Assembly: GCA_000467715.1 (NCBI GenBank)
Contig: AJFK01000302.1
Coordinates: 62,001 to 126,000, forward strand
Length of the DNA stretch: 64,000 nt
Source of the DNA: Hysterium pulicare CBS 123377
Taxonomy: Eukaryota > Ascomycota > Dothideomycetes > Hysteriales > Hysteriaceae
Direction of reading: 5' to 3'
Under the pieces are notes generated by a model, which searched no databases, had not been told where the DNA came from, and was given only the letters and a program-made list of their open reading frames with translations. Made by a program: the position numbers and the translations under genes. Positions 46,819 to 58,595 of the stretch are shown here, in pieces; the first letter of the stretch is position 1; each line of letters begins with the position of its first letter.

Positions 46819-47619
46819 ATGCTCAACGTACTCTTTACACTCTGTGCTGCTCTTGCTGCTCAGGCAGCAGCTGAGTGCAGTGCAGCATCCCTCAAAAATG
46901 CCACCGATCAACTCATCGCCGCCCAAACAGCCGGCCAATCTGCAACACTCCCGCTTGCCGACAGCGTCGCATACACCGAGAACAGGAAGACGGCAGACAT
47001 CAAGACCGGCATCCTATCGCAAGCCTTGAAGATCGACCACAATCGCAGCCAGCACGACCTTCCTCAATGTGCCACATACACCGAGCTGGTCGTCACCAAC
47101 TCCGCAAAGCCGTACGTCATCGGCACGCAGATGCGTCTTGATAACACCACCAACAAAATCGCCAAGATTGACACCATCTTCACCACCAAGGGTGATTGGC
47201 TTTTCAACGTCACGGGAACGTTGTACTGGACCTCTAGAGAAACCTGGGATGAAATTCCAGAGGCCAAGCGGGACACGCGCGCTGTGATTCAAGCTGCCGC
47301 CGATGCGTATTGCAACCTGTTCAATGACAAGAGCACCAAAGTTCCATGGGGAACACCATGCGCACGTCTCGAGGGAGGGAGCTATACCGGCAAGGGAGCT
47401 CCTACAGATAGCTGCAATGTCGGTGTTCCCAGCGGAGTTGCGCTCGTGAATCGCCAGTATGTCATTGACGAGGCTTATGGAACGGTTGATATCATGATGG
47501 ATTTCGGAGGCGCTAAGGGATTGCCGGACACTCATGAGTTCCGTGTTGAGAGTGGCAAGCTTCGATATGTTCATACCATGTCGAACTGTGGTGGTGTGAA
47601 GAATTGTGGAGTGTCGTAG
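46819..47619 (+). CDS. secreted DUF8021-family protein
   Basis: An intronless gene of 266 residues. The ATG at 46819 gives a signal peptide (MLNVLFTLCAALAAQAAAE); the frame upstream has only a non-ATG start. The mature part matches the fungal DUF8021 pattern: VAYTENRKTADI, LKIDHNRSQHDLPQCATYTELVV, YVIGTQMRLD, GDWLFNVTGTLYWTSRETWDEIPE, VPWGTPCARLEGGSYTG, CNVGVPSGVALVNRQYVIDE and HEFRVESGKLRYVHT. Paired cysteines and N-glycosylation sequons are consistent with secretion. The fold resembles an SnoaL/NTF2-like lipocalin-sized domain by my reading, but no biochemical role is known to me. It looks intact. Confidence 0.85.
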   Translation: MLNVLFTLCAALAAQAAAECSAASLKNATDQLIAAQTAGQSATLPLADSVAYTENRKTADIKTGILSQALKIDHNRSQHDLPQCATYTELVVTNSAKPYVIGTQMRLDNTTNKIAKIDTIFTTKGDWLFNVTGTLYWTSRETWDEIPEAKRDTRAVIQAAADAYCNLFNDKSTKVPWGTPCARLEGGSYTGKGAPTDSCNVGVPSGVALVNRQYVIDEAYGTVDIMMDFGGAKGLPDTHEFRVESGKLRYVHTMSNCGGVKNCGVS

Positions 47620-47837
47620 TAGGTCAAACGGAGGGAGGGAGTCTGATAGGCTAGAGAGACCCAGATATGGAAATTCACAACCATTCGTTTTATGATTGTA
47701 CTACATGAGAGGTTTTGTCAGGCTTGCAAAACGTCCTAATGGGAAGTGCGACCTACGAAATTTTTGAATTCCTATTCCATGCTCTAGTCATACTTCGTGA
47801 CTCGGGCGCGCGTGAGACAAGCTTATAGTTTGACCTC

Positions 47838-50098
47838 TCAAACTATCCTAACAGTCCTCAGGAATATTGTATTCTTCGGCTTGGCCCATGTACATGAATC
47901 TGGGTCCACTAGTTGCAACTCTCCAAACCAATCAGGTTTCCTTATGAACACGAGGCCTACTCGCATGAACTCTTCTAGAGTCAGGTCAGTGGGAACTAAA
48001 GCAATCCCTGTGAGGTGCCATTCAGACTTTTGCCTGGCGGTGACCAGTAGGCAGTAAATTAGGGTCAAAGGTGCGGAATTGAAATCGTGATCTAGGGCGA
48101 TATGACCAATCTTATCGCCAGATTTAGGGTCTCGAACTACGGTTACCCATCGCCCATACTCCTTGTCATTTCTTTCCTCCAAAGTCTCGTAAGACGAAGA
48201 GTTGCGGGGGTCAGTTACAAGGCATGTTCTCATGTAGCCCTTCAAAGTCAGTTGTTTCACGTGGTCCGACCCGAATGGAGTCAAGCTCGGGATTTTACAA
48301 CAATCCGTGGGGCGCATAAACATCGCGCCCTCGTGCACAACATGGATTGCGTTACTCCGCCAGCCTCTAAAGGCTATGACTTCACCCCGCCGGGATGCCC
48401 AGGACCACGATGGTAAGTGGGAAGGCTCATCGTCACCGAGCTCTAGTTGGCGCTGATTGCGGCACCGGTCGAAAGCCACATACCATGCCAAGCCGATTTG
48501 CAAGTCTTCCTGCCAGAGACCGGAGAGGTATGTGCAGGAATGGGTTCGTCCCATAGCACTGGCGAGCCCCGATAATGCAGGTAAGACATCAGTCGCATAT
48601 GTCAACGTCCGCTCGCTGTAGTTACTGACCATTGCATACCATTCATCGAAGTGATTGTTCCGTTCCAAGGGGGTCTGTCCGGCATTGGGTCCTGGTCGTA
48701 AAGCCAAAGGCGTAAGTGATTGAAGTCATCCGAGCCCCTGGAATAAGACCTCTGCCCGATAGAATGCAACGTTCCAAGTTCCTGGATGGTAGACACCAGC
48801 CCGGTGTATTTAGGTGACCACTCCGAAGAAGATTGACAAAGGCACCGCCAGGACATCTCCCGGGCACCGAAAATCAATCCGCGTCTCGCCAGTACTTGTT
48901 CTTCGAGGACCCATCCGCGGTCAAACAACGGTTCATGAGGTCTGTTGTAACTGTCAAGGCCAACATGAACGGAGGTTTCTACGGTATGCCCATCCAGGGA
49001 GGCTGCGTAGCTTAGCAGACATGGCTTAGTGGACCGAGGGTCTCTATATATAGATAAACCAGCGTTGGCATCCGGGCCACTGGCCGCGAATAGCGTTAGA
49101 GTTGATTGACGAAATACACGGTCCATAGACGCGATCTCCCGTGCTTGATCTCCTTCTGAATCTTGAAGAATGCACAGAGCATCAATCCAAATATACCGAA
49201 ACCCTAGAGCGTGGCTAACTTCTATTGCTTCTCGGAAAGTCCACGGGAGCTCAAGGAGTGGTATTCTTTGCGAGTGTGTGTGATAATTCACGGTGGTGGT
49301 TGTGAACTTCTTCGCAGAACCCCACTTGTAACTTAAGGTTACGTATTGGCCACTCAGACCTTGACCAGAAATCAGGAATGGATATGTTGGGTCTGTGATA
49401 TCAATTATTCGATTGGGTAAAGGCATATCTTGCTCATCTTCTTTGCACGGTTCGTGATTGTGCACGCAGTTCTGAAGCCAGACACTAGCCAGAGCAAGAT
49501 TGGAGAACGAAACAGTGTTGTTGTCCAACCACGGCGAATATAGACGTAAATTTTCCGCAAAAGCTTTAGTAGCCGCAAGCAATTGGAGTTCGTCACTATC
49601 AAACGGGATAATTGAAGTGAGCGAGCGATCCTTGTCTGCTGATTCAGGATCAAGGCAATTTGTTAACGCGGCTAGCATTTTCGAGACAGGGGCTATCACC
49701 AAATCAGGACGAAATCGCGAGTCCGCACCATCATCCAACTCACCTGGCATATTCAAGAAGTGTGTGCTTATAGAATGAAGATCTTCACATTGAACTGACA
49801 ATTCGTATTGGCTGACCGCGGCCAGGCCTTTCTCCCGAATCGATCTTTTGTTGAACCATTGAGAAAGGATCACTTGGTTCTTAGCGAAAGGGAGTGCGCT
49901 GCGGTTCCAAGAAGCGCCCGCCTTGGAGCCAAATAGTCTTTCCCAGATCATCCCGCAGAAGTGGCAACCTTTATCAGCTGAGCTCTTGAGCTCGTCCTTG
50001 GACTCATGGTGGACGTAGTAGACCCGAGCAATGCCCGTGTCTTCGTCCTCGGGAACGAGCGGGCGGAAATGAATATTCGAGCACTTATCACACAGCAT
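47838..50098 (-). pseudogene. HET-domain protein (tol/het-6-like) with one frameshift
   Basis: A nearly complete, intronless incompatibility-type protein. The N-terminus has a Cys cluster (LCDKCSNIHF, KGCHFCGMIWERL). The HET domain lies around residues 240-400: YVTLSYKWGSAKKFTTTT, LPWTFREAIEVSHALG, RYIWIDALCILQDSEGD, SMDRVFRQSTLTLFAASG, DRGWVLEEQVLARRGLIF and EMSWRC. The frame then stops (48602) but resumes in the next frame as NNHFDEWYAMVSNYSERTL, LPALSGLASAMG and LPSWSWASRRGEV, to a stop at 47838. The switch falls at a run of five C (48669-48673, G on plus). Six C would give DRPPLERNN and one frame of about 753 residues. A sequencing error, a recent null allele and a phase-variable tract all remain possible. 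Confidence 0.85.
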
Positions 50099-51693
50099 GT
50101 CGACAGCGAGATAGATGTTACAATGACCTCGATGTTCAATCCAGACGATGATAGTGCGAATTATGCCATGACGGCATGTAGGTCGTTATTAGATGACGAA
50201 ATAATTGCTTGACTGTTGCCGAGGATGTAAGACTTCGAATGTAGCGGGTATGGAAGACGGAGACCAAATTTCTCACGGGTGCCTCAAGGACACCGGGTAA
50301 CATAAATAGGCTGTCTACCGAATCACTGATAAGTGATAGTGCAGATAATTGATTGTGAGAGGAAAGAATCATGGAAAATCGGTGCGGCTGAAAGCGAAAC
50401 TCTGAGCCGAAATGTAGCCGGATGACTAACATTTCACCACCACGTGACTCGAGATCTATCCACATGGCTTCCGGTTCTTTTGCTAATGCTGTGTGTCTAG
50501 AAAGCGTTTCGTAGATTTACTGTATCTAATCATATCAGTCTAGACCTAGAACATACCTCTGATTGAATTGTGCTTAATATCACATAAGAAAGACTTTGTG
50601 CGTTGCGCAGACACTCACCATAAACTTGCATATATGCTCCCATACCAAAGATTGAAGAATCGATTCGAATTCTGGAAATCCAGGGTTCACTGAAAAGGGT
50701 GTTGAAACTCACTACAACCATTAAAGTCATGCTTCTAGAAATGTACAAATACACCGGTAAGACACTATAAAGCCTAGAAATCTGCCAGAACTGTGACGGA
50801 ATCAATGATTCTATGCATTGACTTTTCTTTAGTATAATCAAACTTTTGGTCCTACAAGAGTTTTGGTGCATTGTTGGGTGAGCGTAATTTTCACCCCTGA
50901 GCCACATGCCAGGCAGCAACTTTCTGAGATTGGGATGCATAGAAGCTTCCCCGGAAGTGCACGATCATCTCGTTTCGGGAGATCGACGCCCTGCAGCACT
51001 CTATAGAAATGAATGTGGCGGGGTCGCCGTTGACCATCGGGCTGGCGGTCGAAAGGCAGCCGTCTCATTGGCTACAGCACTCTGCGCTGCGATATATCTC
51101 GTCTCGATTCATAGCTTAACTTGATATAATCAAGGAGCTGGAGACTAGGTGGCGAGCAGCACGTGGATGGTCACGTGGGAAGAACAATCTTTCCTAGAAT
51201 CGTTATTCTAGCCGTCTAGCCGGAAATCGGTTGCAACATATACCCAGTTGCCCAGACCAGTCCCAATTCACAAATTACATTGGTCTTGTCCAAAATATAA
51301 GACAACCCAATCTAAAAGCCTCCAGCCCAATGATGTTTCTGCCGAAGGAGTCCCTGGTAACCGATAAGCTGTGGCCATCGTTAGAGTGAGTATAATAAAG
51401 TAAGGCTCCTTTTGACGCTTAGCAGCAGTGGGTACACGTCCGATTGTACCTTATGGGGCCTTCTTTCATTATCGCATCAAAGTTTGGTTGAGAGCCACAC
51501 CTGCAGGTGGCCACTATCGAAATGGATCTCGACATACCCAATTATCAACCAGCCGTCCCTCCAGGACCCTGGCATTTGTGATCAGAAGCGAAAATTGATA
51601 AAGCGCCTAGCTCCCGCAGTGGTGTTTTATACATTATCTGCCGTTTGCACTTCTTCGATTTCTGTTGCCGTCTAGACAACTTCAGAAGTCAAC
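50099..51693. other. intergenic, no supported gene
   Basis: The minus frame at 50530-50940 (136 codons) is hydrophobic and Ser-rich with no motif. The other frames are shorter. The right end is the promoter of the DUF1996 gene. Confidence 0.45.
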
Positions 51694-52904
51694 ATGCAGT
51701 GGTTCTCCTTGGTCGCCCTCTCGCTCGTCGCGCCCTCCGAGGCTCTGCTCCGATTCGGATGCTCGCAGCTCGTCCGCCAGCGTCTTGACCCCCTAGTCAA
51801 TCCCGGTGTCTCTCCTTCCCCACATGCCCATCAAATTGTCGGAGGAGTGCGTAACTTCGCTTCACCTCATTACGACATCTAGCTGATTGCAATAGAACTC
51901 ATTCAATGTCTCCATGGATCCCGATAACGACATTGGTGCGACTTCGACGTGCACCACCTGTCAGTTCTCAGAGGACTTCTCCAACTACTGGACCGCCATC
52001 CTGTACTTCAAGGCCAAGAATGGAACTTACAAGCGTGTTCCACAGCGAGGCAATGCCGGCTTCGAGGGTGCCAACGGTGGCATGACCGTCTACTATATGC
52101 AAGACGGCCTCGGCGATTACGAACAAAAATCCAAAGTCACTGCCTTCAAGAAGGGTTTCCGAATGCTTATCGGCAACGTCATGGCTCAAACCAAGGCCGA
52201 GGCTGATAAGTATCCCCAACTAACCTACACTTGTCTACAAGACTTGAACACCCGCTACCCCGAAACAAAGGATTTCCCCGCGAAGGCCTGCCCTGCAGGT
52301 ATCATGGCCAACATGCGATTCCCAACGTGAGTCTGCAAATGCACCGAAACCAATGGCTCGTTAACATGGAATAGATGCTGGGATGGCAAGAACCTCGACT
52401 CACCCGACCATATATCTCACATGTCATACCCCGCCAACGGCACATTCGAGAACCAAGGTCCCTGCCCAGACACTCACCCAGTAAGGATGCCGCAAGTCAT
52501 GTATGAAGTTATCTGGGATACCAGGAAATTCAACAACCAAGAGGATTGGCCCGCTAGCGGCCAACCCTTCGTGTGGAGCTTTGGTGACCAGTAAGTGTCA
52601 ATTTATGGCTTTTCTCAGAGATTAGCTAATACGATATGTGTAGGAAGGGATTCGGCAACCACGGTGACTATCTCTTTGGCTGGAAGGGTGATGCCCTTCA
52701 AAGGGCGATGGATTCGGCGACATATGTCCAGACTCCCACCCTGAAGACTCAGACCATGGCCGACCAGAACAACTGCTCAATCGCTCCTACAGTCCATGAG
52801 GATATCGATGGGTGTAAGTTTTGCTCGTGCGCTGTAGTGAGTAGCTCACACTGACGATATTCTTAGGGATTCCTACGCTTCCCGGAAACCCAAACATGAA
52901 TTAG
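51694..52904 (+). CDS. secreted DUF1996 protein, paralogue A
   Basis: Five exons (51694-51846, 51896-52326, 52375-52590, 52644-52813, 52867-52904) give 335 residues. A signal peptide (MQWFSLVALSLVAPSEA) is followed by the DUF1996 domain: [104 protein letters not shown] and [18 protein letters not shown]. The His/Asp/Trp motifs and even Cys content fit an extracellular domain; its activity is unknown. No C-terminal WSC or GPI signal is present; it ends WIPTLPGNPNMN. The last exon encodes only about 12 residues. A second paralogue lies at 60393-62124. Confidence 0.9.
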
Positions 52905-53387
52905 ATTGCTAACGCACGTTGCGATCGTTGACGAATTGGATGTAACTGTTCTTGAATCTCGTCATCGGTGCTTCGCTCTTAATGTTCTTTTACTCATTAA
53001 CAGAGTAGTTAGAATAATCTTTTTATATCCCCTGCTCCCACTCTTCAACCCTCGATGTTTTCTAAACGCGAAAATTGATATGCATAGACATTCAGCTTGG
53101 TTCAAGAATAATTTCTCAACCATGTACATTGGCGTTGTCCATGATCTGCCACCGGGATCTGGACTAACCTTCCAATCACGTCTCGCTTTGCGACAGCAAA
53201 GGTGTCCTTTCATTTCCGCGACCTCGTTCTCCTTCTTCCTCTTCCTCAAGGTCTTGCCCCAGTTGAGATCCTACACCCCATCGCCACAGCAAATATGCGT
53301 AAGTAACCGCCGGATAGAAAAGGATACTGTATTCACATCAGTACAACCATACTCCAACCATAGCGACCGACACTATCTTCATCAAAC
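52905..53387. other. intergenic, convergent 3' ends
   Basis: The 229-codon plus frame 52906-53595 overlaps the small membrane-protein gene antisense and shows no motif, so I regard it as a shadow. Confidence 0.5.
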
Positions 53388-53854
53388 TCACAACAGCAAA
53401 ATCACCGAGATCGCCGCCTGCGCAACCCTCACAGGCCTTTCCCTCCCAACATCCCGCCACGGCCTCTTTCTCCAAGGCCCAAATGCCGAGTCAAGCATAA
53501 GCCACAACCACAGACCGGTCGCAAGGACGCTTTTCGCCGCTTCGAATACCAGAGTCTGGAGATCGCTAGGTTCGACATTGCGTTGTACGAGATAGATGAA
53601 GATTATGGCGGCGGTCATGAGGGAAGTGAGTAAGTATGTGCTTTTATAGGGTTAGTGATGCGGGTTGTTGGTTGGATGAAGGTTTGGGAGAGATACAAGA
53701 AATCGTAATAATATAGGCGGCTGTATGGTTCGATTACCATGATGAGGGCGAGAAAACCGAGGAAGAGCGTTATTGGGATGGCGCAGAGGGCTTGTAAGAG
53801 CCCTACTGTGCGGAGCATATGCCTACCAAGGCTCTGGTTTGAGGAAGCTTCCAT
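53388..53854 (-). CDS. small multi-pass membrane protein, unknown function
   Basis: Exons 53697-53854 and 53388-53640 join with an intron of 56 bp (GTATCT...AAAAG) containing a consensus CTAAC branch site, giving 136 residues. Four hydrophobic segments are visible: VGLLQALCAIPITLFLGFLALIMV, RLYYYDFFTYLLTS, AAIIFIYLV and SVLATGLWLWLMLDSAFG, then a basic loop and a final hydrophobic end (AAISVILLL). The pattern resembles fungal MARVEL-like or similar four-helix proteins, but no diagnostic motif is seen. Without the splice the first exon would run into a stop after IKAHTYSLPS. The start MEASSNQSLGRH at 53854 is preferred to 53947. Confidence 0.6.
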
Positions 53855-54806
53855 TGTGGTCAAAGGCTCGAGATTCGGACAGAAGTGTATCTCTATTTCC
53901 TGGAAACGGAAGCAGCGGCGAGAGAGTAAGTTGAGATTCGAGGACATATGGGTTGCTGCCTAGTTCTGCGGTTCGAAGGATTGAGGCATTGCTTTGAACA
54001 GTGAGGCTGTGGGATGGTGGCCTGATGTTGGATCTGCGGAAGGATTCCGTACGCGATCTGAGGCGTGCCATCATCAAGGCACAGTTATTCCTGCAGAAGG
54101 CTGTGAAGCATCTCGAATGCTCTCGATGGAGAGAAGCCAGAAAGAGAGATGCCGCGAATGCACGCTGATGTCATCACCCGCCCCATCTTCAAGAGAAAGC
54201 GGCGGTCGTATCGTAAACCAGGGGCCCACAAAACGGTACGCGTGCCCTGTTCGAGGTTAATTGACGTCTAGATAGGCTTCGCAGGGCCCTTTGATTCACC
54301 CATGGGTCTGTAGATGAGATTGCGGGGCTCTAAAAGTCTTGACGTTGTTATAGTCTCCTTGCCCGGCTCCCGCTTCCGCTTGTCAACCAGCATTTTACCC
54401 GTGCCGACGTCATACATCTCACAGAGAATCTTGTCAAATTCATTGATCTACACTCACCGGAACATGGCTCGCTCATACACTTATAGGAAAACTACACAAG
54501 AAGCAAAGCTTCCGAAAAGCCCAGCTTCTTTAAGGTTTTCTCTACTTATTCCGCTTTACTTTGAGTACTTTTTCTAAGCAAGTCTTATAAATAACACATT
54601 CTCCCCAGCTTATCCGCTGAACAGAAAGGTGTCAGAAATGTTACTTAGGGAATAAGCAAACTCCCTGTTCGGTAGGAGCTCACATTATGGTCATACCCCC
54701 GAGAATACCTTGACCGTAAGCTATATTGCTAATAATTAGGCTCGAGCTTGTGTCTAAGCTTGTGTCTAGCTATGTAGTACCGATTCTTCAGTCTTATGCT
54801 CATTAT
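53855..54806. other. intergenic, no supported gene
   Basis: Short frames only. AT-rich from about 54530 to 54800. No recognised content. Confidence 0.5.
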
Positions 54807-56498
54807 CTAGATCAGGTATCTGTAGGTTTTCTGGTGTCTTCTCGCAGTAGCAATGCTATTTCCTTCAGTTTCTGCAAGTTTTTGAAGTTTTAGCAGATCC
54901 CCCTCTCTAAGTTGCTGGTCCTGACTCTCCATAATTTCAAGCTGCTTATTTTGGCGCAATAACTTCCACCTCATACAGAGACCAACAAGCGCGCAAACGA
55001 CTTGAAGACCTATGCATATACAGAGCGCCAAAACGTAGTGTGGCGCATCCTTCTCTCGATAGGTGTAAGGCGTCCAGATACTTGCACTGTGCCCAACAGC
55101 ATTCATGAAACCGTACGCCGCTGCTCGTTTTGCTGGGGGTCGTGGTATAGAGGTACTGACCCAGGCGTAAACGGTGGGGACCTGTACAAACGCGAAACAC
55201 ATGAGGAAGAGACTGAAGTAGCGAGGCCCAAATGAATCCGTAGTCATGAAGATGATCCAGCCCACAATGGTGATAGGAATTGGATACATGTAGAACCAAA
55301 AGCGATTTTGCACTCGATCAGAGATCAGGGCATGCCCAATGCTGTAGAAAACCACGAAGATGTATGGTGGAGCGACGAGGAGTAGGGTTATAACGTGATT
55401 ATAGCCCAGAGTTCCAACAAGCGTGGGAAAGAAGTTCTGGAAACCAACAGCACCCGTGATTAAGAAATAACCTAGAGCAAGCATATACGTTTTTGAGTCG
55501 GTGCAGGCCAGTTTGAGGCCTTTTAGCTGGGACATACCTCCAGCCTCATCGATATCGGCTTCGGCAGCGTCAATTGACATGCGACGATTGGCGACATGCT
55601 TCATCTCTGGCGTCAGGCGTCTCCACGTGTGGGGAAAGTCTGGCAAGACTACGCATATTACCAGGCCGAGGAACATCGTTATCGATCCTTCCACTATATA
55701 TAACCACTGCCACGCGGACATACCAAGAGCCCCACTGAGGCCAGAGAGAATACCCGCAGCAATGAGATTTCCGAAAGCGCCGGAGATTAGGGAGCCAGAG
55801 TAGAAGAAGGCCATGCGCAAAGCGAGCTCCTTCTTCGTGTACCACTTCGAGATGTAGAAAAGTACGCCGCAGAAGAATGGCGATTCCACGATTCCTAAGA
55901 TTAGTCTGCACGCCACGATGCCGCCGTAGTTCTTGACTTGTGATGTGAGGCAGGAGACTAGTCCCCAGGCGATGACCTGTGCTAGTATTAGCCATGTACT
56001 CTTGAACGGCCTTCGTTTCTTACCCAAAACCCCAGATAGAGGGAAGGTCTTCCGAGGTGGTTAAGGAGGAGATTCGATGGGACTTGACCTAGAATGTATC
56101 CGACAAAGAGCATGGATAGTCCTGTGACAGTCAGAAAGCATACCAATGCGGCTTATCGGTGTTCAGAAGCATACCAACTTGATACTGATGCTCGCTTAAA
56201 TGTAAGTCTTTCTCTAGACCTTGTAATCTAGCAGAAGCATAATTGTTTCTTTGGGAACCTCAGCAAGTGTCTATTATCGTCGTTTGCTTTGTCTTTACCT
56301 GTCAATGTAGTTCATCACGTACACTACAGTAACCAAGGGCATCATCAGCAGATCGATTCTGCGCACAAGTTTCTTCTCGATGGCGGCTTCTTCTGATGTG
56401 AGCACGCCATATTGCATGGCTTCTTCGTGGGAGGTCTCTGCCTTTTCGCCTAAGACATCATGATCCGCGATCTTGACGTCCATATCTGGAGCAACCAT
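54807..56498 (-). CDS. MFS permease of the Dal5/TNA1 (anion:cation symporter) type
   Basis: A plasma-membrane uptake carrier for a small organic anion or vitamin (allantoate, nicotinate, pantothenate class); the substrate is not predictable. Four exons (56299-56498, 56175-56248, 56024-56121, 54807-55976) join in frame to 513 residues. The cytoplasmic N-terminus ends with RIDLLMMPLVTVVYVMNYIDR in TM1. The family blocks LQGLEKDLHLSEHQYQ, LFVGYILGQVPSNLLLN, IVACRLILGIVESPFFCGVLFYISKWYTKKELALR and WQWLYIVEGSITMFLGL follow. The central loop and TM7-12 are complete, ending in a charged tail. The ATG at 56498 (MVAPDMDVKIADHD) is the first true ATG of the frame. No lesion is seen. Confidence 0.92.
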
Positions 56499-58595
56499 CG
56501 TACCAGAAAGCAAAGCAGATCACTTCAAAGTAAAGCGAGTCGATACATGAAAGGGAAATTGCACGAACAAGATAATGAAGGGCGACAAATATTATAATGA
56601 ATAATCAAGCACCTGCGGGGTACGAGCTTCATATTTCCGACATATTATCCTCCTGGAATCTATCACCTCTCGGAGCGAACCGAAGGGGGTTCCTTTGGTG
56701 TGGGCTACTCAATTGGCCCTCCGGTTGTAAGATCGAGAAATCTGCCAACGAGCACATTACCGTTTACGTGGACGTCCCATTCAGCGCCAGCATGCTAGAT
56801 CTTATCGGATTATCTTTACTCCTTTCGGCTTTGAATCTCCATGTTAAACAAGCATAGACGGGAAAAGCGCTGTAGAAATGACGATGTAATATAGCCGGCC
56901 CGAAAGTGCCGACGCTTATTCACTTGATTATGCGAGCCAATTGGTTCTCATTCAGCCCATTTCTTTGACTAGATATAACAGGGAGCATGCTGCTACTTAT
57001 TCCAGATTGGTAACAAGCATCCAGGTTGAAATTCATTAAGTTCCAACTTCATAACCTCGTCAGCATTTACGTTCACCTTCCGATTTGACTTACATACATG
57101 TCATCATAGCTGTATATTCAGCATACTTTAACCACTTCCTGCCCAGATAGCACTTGAATCTTTAAAACAATATGCCAATACCCACCGTCCGTTATTGCTT
57201 ACTGTGGTCTCCTCGCGATGCCGCGTCAATATGGAATCCTATCGAATGCGGAATTTTGCAACTCGACAGCGAATGATCCCGAATACGCTGATTCATGTAA
57301 GCAAGAGTCGTGCTTTCTTATGCTGGTGAGTCGATTCTCGCGAAATAATTACCTTTACGGCTATATTAAAGAATTAAAAGTATGCCGTAAAGCGTGGTTA
57401 CTTGCACTTGGAGCCACCCCTAAGAATATTCTTTCTTTTCTTCGAATACCATTTAAAGTCCCGACACCAACGACTAACATCCTAATTCTTTCTCCTTTCT
57501 TGCATATCATAAGGCTTAGGGGTTATGTAAACCGTGCGGGTGGGGGCATTTCCAAACACTCGGACCAACGGTTCCCGTGCGCGATCACAGTTCCCACGTC
57601 AAATTCAATCTCGGTCCTAGTCAAGTCGATCGATTGTAACTGGGGAAAAAGCTTCGAAGTAGTCAATTCTAATTTTATCTCTCAGTGTAGGAATGACTGG
57701 ATTAAGCTCAAACCTATTAAGTTTTACACTAGTATAACTTTAAAGTTAAATACAACCACTTGCTACTCTCCTCTTGCTTCGGATCTTTTAGCATTATAAC
57801 TCTTTTTTCTCCATCGCCGTTCAAGCCAAGGTTGAGTGAAGTAGCAAAGAAGCTCCGCGTTCACTGGTCGCGAAAAGCAAGTTCATGGTGGCTTCGAGAA
57901 AACCTACGATTTCTATGGCCATCAGCTCTTTTGCAAGAGTCTGAACGACAGCTGACCCAGCCCTTTGGGAGAGCGGAGGCCAACTCGCTGGCTCGGGTCA
58001 AAGATATGGCACATCATAACTGGGGAAGCTCTTGGCATCTTCGCCCATTCGTTCGATAAGCAGCCACAACGCCAAACTGCGGAGATTTTCACTCGCCGAG
58101 AACTTGGCATCGGGTCAAGCGGACGCACACAGTGGGTGTCATTACTCGGCTTACTACGGACTTCCATGGCCGTACAAGAATAGATAGATCGTATTCTATA
58201 TGCTACTTTCGAATCTACCTAAGGACGCTTTAGCGCCTTTATCATCTACGGAGCCTAAATCAGCTTTATAAGCTGGTGGTAAAGCATATGGTAGATGTAG
58301 ACCCAACCTCCAAAACGACAAATCTGACACACCGAGTGGCATAGTACGTAAAAACGTGGGAAGACACCCCGGAATATGCAGAGTCGAGATGCTTTTTCCT
58401 GGGCGCGACCTCCCCCGCTCTTCGTCTGTCAACTCCAGCTACTGGGCCTATGAAAGATCAGTGGCACTTCAAAATGACTTATAAGGTACTACATTCTCAG
58501 TAATTAATATCGAACTACCTTATGCGTCTCTAAACTCTAGTTTCCACCAAAGCAGACTCCCTTCCAAGTGATCGCTGCTCTACCGCACGCTCATC
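56499..58595. other. gene-poor AT-rich stretch
   Basis: A 193-codon frame at 57218-57799 (+) and others near 57760-58432 have no recognised motif. The region 57000-57800 is AT-rich with TTTAAA/TTAAAG words and may be decayed repeat DNA. The right edge is the promoter of the quinoprotein gene. Confidence 0.4.

Noticed and set aside
41181-50098. A secondary-metabolite cluster around the flavin monooxygenase
   Set aside because: No polyketide synthase, peptide synthetase, terpene cyclase or cluster regulator is present. The neighbours are HET genes and a DUF8021 protein.
52906-53595. 229-codon plus-strand frame
   Set aside because: It runs antisense to the small membrane-protein gene, whose own splice (with CTAAC branch site) is well supported. 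It has no motif.
57218-57799. 193-codon plus-strand frame in AT-rich DNA
   Set aside because: Composition follows base content, there is no signal, domain or splice context, and it probably lies in decayed repeat DNA.
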